Shown piece by piece: positions 43,552-48,911 of a DNA stretch of 48,911 nucleotides. The translations under genes and the position numbers were made by a program. Source of the stretch: Cyanophora paradoxa (lineage: Eukaryota; Glaucocystophyceae; Cyanophorales; Cyanophoraceae); assembly GCA_004431415.1 (NCBI GenBank), contig QPMI01000466.1, positions 1 through 48,911 of the forward strand. Reading direction: 5' to 3'. The notes under the pieces are model-generated. The model worked only from the letters and a program-made list of their open reading frames with translations. It did not search any database and was not told where the DNA came from. The first letter of the stretch is position 1. Each line of letters opens with the position of its first letter.

Positions 43552-44160
43552 TTGCCCGCGGGTCCTACGAACACTACCCAACCTTCCAAACGCCCCGCTC
43601 CGGGGCCCCCCATGGCCCCTCCCCCGAAACGAACACGCCCGTCGCCTGCCTCACGTAAACGGACAGCCGATACCCCCTCCGCCCCGGCACCCAAATGCCC
43701 GCGCCCCGCGACCCCTCCCCCTCCCGCCTCTACACCCGCCCCGCCCGTACCTACGGCGAAAAGAAAGGCAACCGGCCGCAAGACTCCCAGGCGCATGACC
43801 AAAAAAGCGCGAACGGTGCCGATACCCACGGGGCAACCCACAATCACGTCCCTCTTTGCACCCCCACTTACGACGCTGCAAGCAGCCAACTCCCCCTCCC
43901 CCCCCTTGCTTCAGCTGACCCCCCCGCTCGGGACCTCGCAAGACGCTGCCCCTCGGCCCCCTACGGTCTCCCCCCCGGCCCCAACCGGCCCTCAAGTGTC
44001 AGACCCCCCGCTGGCTCCGGCCACCCCTATGGCTTCGGCCCCCCCAATGGCCTCGGCCCCCCCTTTGGCTTTGGCCACCCCATCGGCTTCGGCCACCCCC
44101 CTGGCTTCGGCCAACCCCATGGCTTCGGCCACCCCCCTGGCCTCGGCCCCCCCCCTCTAA
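43552..44160 (+). CDS. Pro/Ala-rich basic ORF with PIP-box-like motif (tentative)
   Basis: Open frame of 202 codons. It is low-complexity Pro/Ala/Thr with basic clusters resembling nuclear localisation signals (PPKRTRP, KRKATGRKTPRRMTKKAR). The motif QPTITSLF resembles the PCNA-interacting consensus (Q-x-x-[ILM]-x-x-aromatic-aromatic), except that the first aromatic is Leu. The C-terminal 45 residues are a degenerate six-residue repeat (ATPMAS, APPLAL, ATPSAS...) from an 18-nt DNA repeat at about 44020-44155. Overlapping ORFs exist in other frames because of composition. It could be one exon of a larger or mobile-element gene. Confidence 0.35.
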   Translation: MPAGPTNTTQPSKRPAPGPPMAPPPKRTRPSPASRKRTADTPSAPAPKCPRPATPPPPASTPAPPVPTAKRKATGRKTPRRMTKKARTVPIPTGQPTITSLFAPPLTTLQAANSPSPPLLQLTPPLGTSQDAAPRPPTVSPPAPTGPQVSDPPLAPATPMASAPPMASAPPLALATPSASATPLASANPMASATPLASAPPL

Positions 44161-45535
44161 CCCGGTCGACCCCTCCCGCACTGCGGTACGGCGTTGTATG
44201 GGCCCATAGTCCTGGAAGCAACTCCACGATCGCGACAGCTAGCTCTACGATCGCCACAGCCATGAATTGCATGCTGCTATGACGCTCGATTGCAAGCATG
44301 TAGAGCTTTTACTAGCCATTGAATAAACATTCCTGCCCCGGGGCAGTGCAGCCTCTGGTCTGTATCAGGTCTCCGCCGGCACGGAAATGTTTAAAATGCC
44401 AGAAGGATAGATCGATATCCGGACAACATATATAATTTTCACGCAGAATTCAAATATTTAATACCTATAGTAGCCGGCGCCCGTAATTTTGAAATATTTC
44501 GTATATATCATCAGAATTAAACCGGGTAAATAGGGAGGAGCGAGAGTGCTGAGGGATGAAAATCGGAAGGGTAGAAGGAATGATGGGGTACGACATCGAC
44601 CTCCCGGCGGCGGGGGTCTGCAATCGCGAGAGGAGGAGAGTCGTGAAGAGCGCTATTAATATTGGTAGCTAGCTATATAGCTGTGCTGCATCGATCAGCT
44701 GCAGGTAATTCGGATTGTTTGCATGAACGCGCAACAAGTATCAGTACTAGTACTAGATTTAGCGCCCGCTCGAGCTCCACCTCCTACCCTCGCGCGCCCG
44801 CTGCCGGGGGACCTCGTACCGGCCGCGGCCCGCGACCCATGGCCGGCACCTAGCTAGCACCTTCGGCTAGATAGTTGACCGGTCGGAAGGGCACGTCACG
44901 TAGAACATTGATACATGTGCCGTGGTGTATCAATGCGACGTCCACTTTTGCAAAAAAAAGTACCGGCCGCGGCCCGGATCCGGATCCGGATGCCTAGCTA
45001 TAGGCCCGGCGAGATCTAGAGCACTATTAATATTGGTAGCTAGCTATGTTACATCGATCAGCTGCAGGTAATTCGGAGGGTTTGCAGGTCCTCCTCATGC
45101 CTTGCTTATTGCCGCAGGCCGGGCGCGGCCCGCCGCCGGCCCGGCCCGGGTCGGAGGTGCGGCCCGGCGCCGGCCGCAGCGCCGGCGCGGCGATCCACTA
45201 GTACTCAGGATCCGGTGTACGTATACGTACGCGTCTGGCGGGTCTCCGCCCGTATACGTACTACGGTAACTGCGCCCAGCGATCCGGACCTCAGCCGCCT
45301 GATCAATCCCCGTGTCGCACCAGGAGCCCAGCCGCCGCCCGTCGACGTCGGGCTTCCGAGTATGAGCTTATAATGAAGCTAAGGAGCAGCCGTCCAGGAC
45401 GGCTGGTCGAAGGGTACACGTTGGAATAAGCGCGTAAGACGCCAGGTGCGAGCAGGTAAGGAAGCTGAAGACCAGAGCGTCGGGTGCACGTGCACAGCAT
45501 CACCACAGGGAACCAGCTGACAGCCGCAGCACTAG
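44161..45535. other. Intergenic; 60-bp direct repeat
   Basis: A block CTATTAATATTGGTAGCTAGCTAT ... ATCGATCAGCTGCAGGTAATTCGGA occurs at 44652-44715 and 45023-45077, about 370 bases apart in the same orientation. The first copy has a short insertion. GC-rich CCGGCCGCGGCCC-type sequence lies between and after. No exon is supported. Confidence 0.55.
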
Positions 45536-48500
45536 GTGCACATGGAGCGAGAGTGTGGTTCGCCGCACGCCGGCGACGATCGTACCGAGAGGCTCGCACA
45601 AGACGACGAGGGCGGTGGCGCGGCCGAAAGGGACATGGAAGGGAACAGTACGGCAGGAGCGCTAGCGGCTCAATCAGGTGAGAGTGCCACGGAAGCGCAG
45701 CGTGCTGGCGTTGACCGGACTGGAGCAGTGATTGATCTGGACTCGGCCGACGAGACAATGGAGTCGAGAAAGACGACGAGCGAGGCGCCGGCGCTTTCAG
45801 GCGATGCCGAAGGCGACGGAGCTCCAGGTGATACCGTAGACTAAGCGAGCGCCGCGCCCTGACGCTGACTGTAATCGAGCAGTGATCGATCTGGACTCGG
45901 CAGAAGGTGCAAAGGACACGGGCGGGACGGCGCGCGCGGCGGCGACGGCAAATAACCCCGCGGAAGGCGACAGTCAGACTGCGAGCGCGCCGGCTGAAGG
46001 CGACATCGCAGGTGCCTGCCCGGACCCCCTCTCGAACGAAGCGACTGACAACTTCGGGTTGGCGGCAGGCTTGGACGGGGGCGCATGTACACCCGGCGGC
46101 AGCGATAGTGGATCAGCCGGAGTGAAGGAACTGACCTCCGATGGCTCGCGGTGTGACGTCACGATTGGCCCAGGACCAGGTTCGAGCGACCAAGGCGACA
46201 TAGCAGGTGCATGCGCGCAGCCCCGCTAGAACGATGCGACTGACAACCTCGGTTCGGCTCTGCGGCAGGCTCGGCGGGGTGCCAGGCGTAATAGGCGGCA
46301 GCAATGCTGGAGCCGCAGATGGGATGCGCCTATCAGAGAAGAGCCCGCGGCGTCACAGCACAGGTGCGGTCATTGGAACTTTGAAATTGGCGCGATATAT
46401 GTAGTTCTGATGCGTACAAAGATGGTCGCGCTGTACAGCCGAAAGTCGAGCCCGCCGATGCAATGCGAACCACAAGATCTAATGTCCCTGCGCCGCCCAA
46501 TATGCGGCGGCGCCCGGACGAAGTGAAACAAGAACGGGCATCAAGCCCCCCCCAGGCGAGAACCACGAGATCGAATGTCCCTGCGCCGCCCAATCTGTGG
46601 CGGCGCCCGGACGAAGTGAAACAAGAGCGGGCATCAAGCCCCCCCCAGACTACGGTTCGTTCATCAGGTGCACGAACGAAGGAGCAGCGTCTGTCGCAAG
46701 GATACGGCAGTTAATTGTCCTTCGAGCCCGCAGGCATGGCGTCATCGCGCGGTACTGGCAAGGGCAAGGAAGCAGGCGAGGTGGCGGGCGTACCACCCGT
46801 CGCCACATCGAAAGGTACGCAACCGGTGCACCGTAATATCCACTCGAGATGGTCACAGTTCACATGCTCGCAGGCAAGTCTCGAGTATAGACAGTCAACC
46901 TGGAGGGCCTGGTGAGCGGCAGGATGCGTTGAATTTAAGAGGTCCCGAACACCCTCGAGGGAGCGACCCCTTAGACTCAATTGCAGGCAACCAGCGCGAG
47001 GGTTCGAAGGGGCGGAGTCGACTGATGCAGGAAAGGGCACCGAGGCGTCACGGGGTACGGTCACGATCGCTGACTGCATTCCCCATACATCATGCATAAC
47101 TGCAGCCGATCTGACTGAGATGCAGGATCGTCTGGGAAAGCGCGAAAGAAGCAGGCGCCGTTTATTTGTGATAACTGTGGCATAACGTTCAAAGGAAAGG
47201 GACGCACATTGATGCATGCAAACGGAAGTCAGGTGCCAAACATGCCTCTCATGTGCGCCGGCTGGTGTGCGAACGGTACTCATTGAATTTATCCAGCAGC
47301 TTCCGAAGCTACGAGCAAGAAGGCCGACGACGACCGTCTCCCTTGCCCCGCTGCTAATTGCAATCGCACGTATGCCAGCAAGAAGACCCTGTCCAATCAC
47401 ATGAAGACCTGCCCCAAGTACAACGCTGAAACCAGTAGTGGTATGTCGAGCGATGCGATGTGAGTAATCGCTGACGCATGGCGCCTTGAGTAGAGGGCGA
47501 GACGGATGGGGAGGACGCGTACGAGGACGAGGAGGCGTACGAATCGGCGGGTAGTGTGATCGAGGAGAGCTCTTCTGCTGCAAAGAAGGACGGGGGCCCA
47601 AGTGCGAACACGCGGAATTCGAAGAAGGCTAAAGTCTCATCAGAGGTGTGCGAATTATTACCTATCGAGTTTAAATATTCGGGCTACCCGATTAATTCGG
47701 AGAGCAGGGGCGAGAACCGAGAGAGTACGACCGGAGGCAGGTGCGCTATTACGGACGTGCGGTCGTGCAGGCGCTATCAGTGCCTGAGCTAGCAACTTTA
47801 GATCTAGCGAAGTTATATTCTATTGGAACGTCGTCTCTGACCACCTAGTAATCCAACGTCAGATGCCAACGCACCGGTACATGCCGCGAGCGACAGCGTT
47901 GACGACGATAACACGGGGAACATGGAGCCCAACCTCCGGGTACCGTGGGCCGGACTCCGCGACGGTGATGACCTGGACGCCTCCCACCGTCCTCGCGTAT
48001 ATCGCCAATTTGTCACGCTCCCTGATGGATCTCCAGAGTCCGTCCATTTTCCCTTACGTGAACTCTCAGCCAACGCTGCAGCAGGTTACAGTGCATGCAG
48101 GAGCTGCCATTGACAGGGCCGGAGCTGCTGCTGTATCCAATGAAGATGTTTCGGGTCGGCTGGTGGAGATTTGCAAAGGCGCCGGCATCGGCGTCCCCGG
48201 CCGGCTCGATTTGATTCTGTACTTGATCGACTGTAGGGTCCACACGATTTTTACACTCAATCATACCGAAGCATAGGACTACCGATAATGACGTTTTCAG
48301 TATGACGGCTGACTCTTGCAATGCAGGTGGCCGTACTCGCGGAGGAGGCCATTCGGCGGTAAGCTCCATACCCCCCTCCCCCCCCCCCCCCTCCCCCCCT
48401 CCTCATGTACCGTCGCCCCCCTCTCCCTTTAATTTGTCAACACGTCTCTACACTTCGCCATACTATAAAATCTTGATTCCGATGTCGTTACAGGAGCGCG

Positions 48501-48812
48501 GACGAGAACGTGGCAAACGTCATCCGTCAGCGATATGATGAGTCGGTCATGCAAGGGCGATGGCGACCGGGTGAGCACAATCTTGCGCACGTCAGCCGAG
48601 AGATGTGGAGGCAGCCCATCGCCCTCCGCCCCGCGCGATCCGCCCCCATGCACCGGCCCGCCGCAGCGCATCGTCCTTGCCGCCCCGTAGTGCCCCGTAC
48701 TCCGTCGCTCCCGGCCATGCCCCCCCCGCAAGCAACCCGGCGCTGGCTTCCAACTGGACCAGCCCCCCGTCTCCAGGCATTACCCAGAGTAGTGGAAGAC
48801 TGTGCAACATGA
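45536..48812 (+). CDS. C2H2-like zinc-finger protein with SIM-like motifs
   Basis: Exons: 45536-45827, 45880-about 46206, 46439-46667, 46734-46814, 46891-46941, about 46987-47001, 47126-47275, 47297-47440, 47494-47645, 47708-47829 (or -47832), 47849-48084, 48101-48237, 48327-48358, 48494-48812. Nearly all joins are phase-consistent; 46.2-46.44 kb is unresolved. The first two exons each carry AVIDLDSA followed by Asp/Glu, matching a SUMO-interacting motif core plus acidic tail. Exon 46439 has a 31-residue tandem repeat. Exon 47126 encodes CDNCGITFKGKGRTLMH and then CAGWC. Exon 47297 encodes CPAANCNRTYASKKTLSNHM...C, a C2H2/C2HC finger. An acidic region and an unrecognised C-terminal domain (LVEICKGAGIGVPGRL, ENVANVIRQRYDESVMQGRW) follow. 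Likely nuclear DNA- or chromatin-associated. Three introns are only 16-21 nt. The true start may lie upstream. Confidence 0.62.
46468..46653 (+). repeat. 93-bp coding tandem repeat (two units)
   Basis: Units start at 46468 and 46561, exactly 93 bp (31 codons) apart, and keep frame. Each encodes TTRSNVPAPP, then RRRPDEVKQERASSPPQ, differing at a few positions. It is part of the zinc-finger gene. Confidence 0.8.
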
Positions 48813-48911
48813 GCGAGTCACTGCAGTATGCAAGTAGCATGTGCATCTGTATTCGATAACGTGCCGCTGAATTAGTGCACGTCCGATGGTTGGTCCGTCG
48901 CGTTACTCAAC

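Noticed and set aside
46197-46310. Second copy of the exon segment at 46002 as an additional coding exon
   Set aside because: It is a diverged 195-bp-offset duplicate with an in-frame TAG (CCGCTAG) and a later frame change, so it is more likely intron or a dead exon.
47863-48276. 137-aa continuous ORF (MPTHRYMPRATALT...) as the coding frame
   Set aside because: Its first half reads poorly. The alternative frame (SDANAPVHAASDSVDDDN...) reads as normal protein and connects in phase to both neighbours if 16-19 nt introns are accepted. Kept as an alternative only.

Overview
This is a eukaryotic nuclear window. No bacterial operon logic is visible. Reading frames are broken into many short exons, and GT-AG junctions of matching phase rebuild several long proteins. 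Exons are of moderate GC. Between them lie very GC-rich blocks, one AT-rich block (about 1.4-3.0 kb), homopolymer runs, minisatellites and many short palindromes. Gene content (F-box/LRR-like family, C2H2-like zinc finger, retroelement relics) fits a protist or alga with dense short introns. I cannot name the species.

Layout. 0-3.9 kb: decayed mobile elements (an rve/DDE integrase relic on +, a gag-like zinc-knuckle relic on -), an AT-rich spacer with a tRNA-derived SINE-like unit, and a perfect 29-bp-arm hairpin. 4.4-8.4 kb: a divergent pair of poorly resolved genes, the + one F-box/LRR-like. 8.7-21.6 kb: a cluster of an LRR/F-box-like family. Three minus-strand copies (8.7-10.7, 14.4-16.4, 17.1-19.0 kb) carry single-base frameshifts. 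One diverged, fully intact plus-strand copy (19.7-21.6 kb, 518 aa) lies head-to-head with the third. A separate six-exon F-box gene (11.2-13.3 kb, 603 aa) sits inside the cluster. 22.4-27.7 kb (-) and 27.9-35.4 kb (+): two large many-exon genes of unknown function sharing a 180-bp divergent promoter. 35.4-37.8 kb: regulatory-looking DNA (a CCAAT cluster and perfect palindromes), then GC-rich repeats. 37.8-39.0 kb (-): a small three-exon gene. 40.6-42.1 kb: a 40-bp GC-rich minisatellite with 120-bp higher-order structure. 43.5-44.2 kb: a Pro/Ala-rich ORF. 45.5-48.8 kb (+): a zinc-finger gene with two SUMO-interaction-like motifs.

Most notable: (1) in the 27.9-35.4 kb gene a tandem array repeats a whole exon plus its intron seven times. 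Every exon copy is a multiple of three (93-102 nt), every intron has the same phase, and the upstream intron resembles the array introns, so this looks like gene growth by exon-intron unit duplication. (2) Several introns needed to keep the proteins in frame are only 16-23 nt long. (3) A second tandem repeat (97 bp, each unit starting GT and ending AG) fills a 1.1-kb intron of the same gene. (4) The LRR-like family shows copy-by-copy decay beside an intact relative.

All gene models were built by hand from phase-consistent splice joins. No database, RNA or aligner was used.
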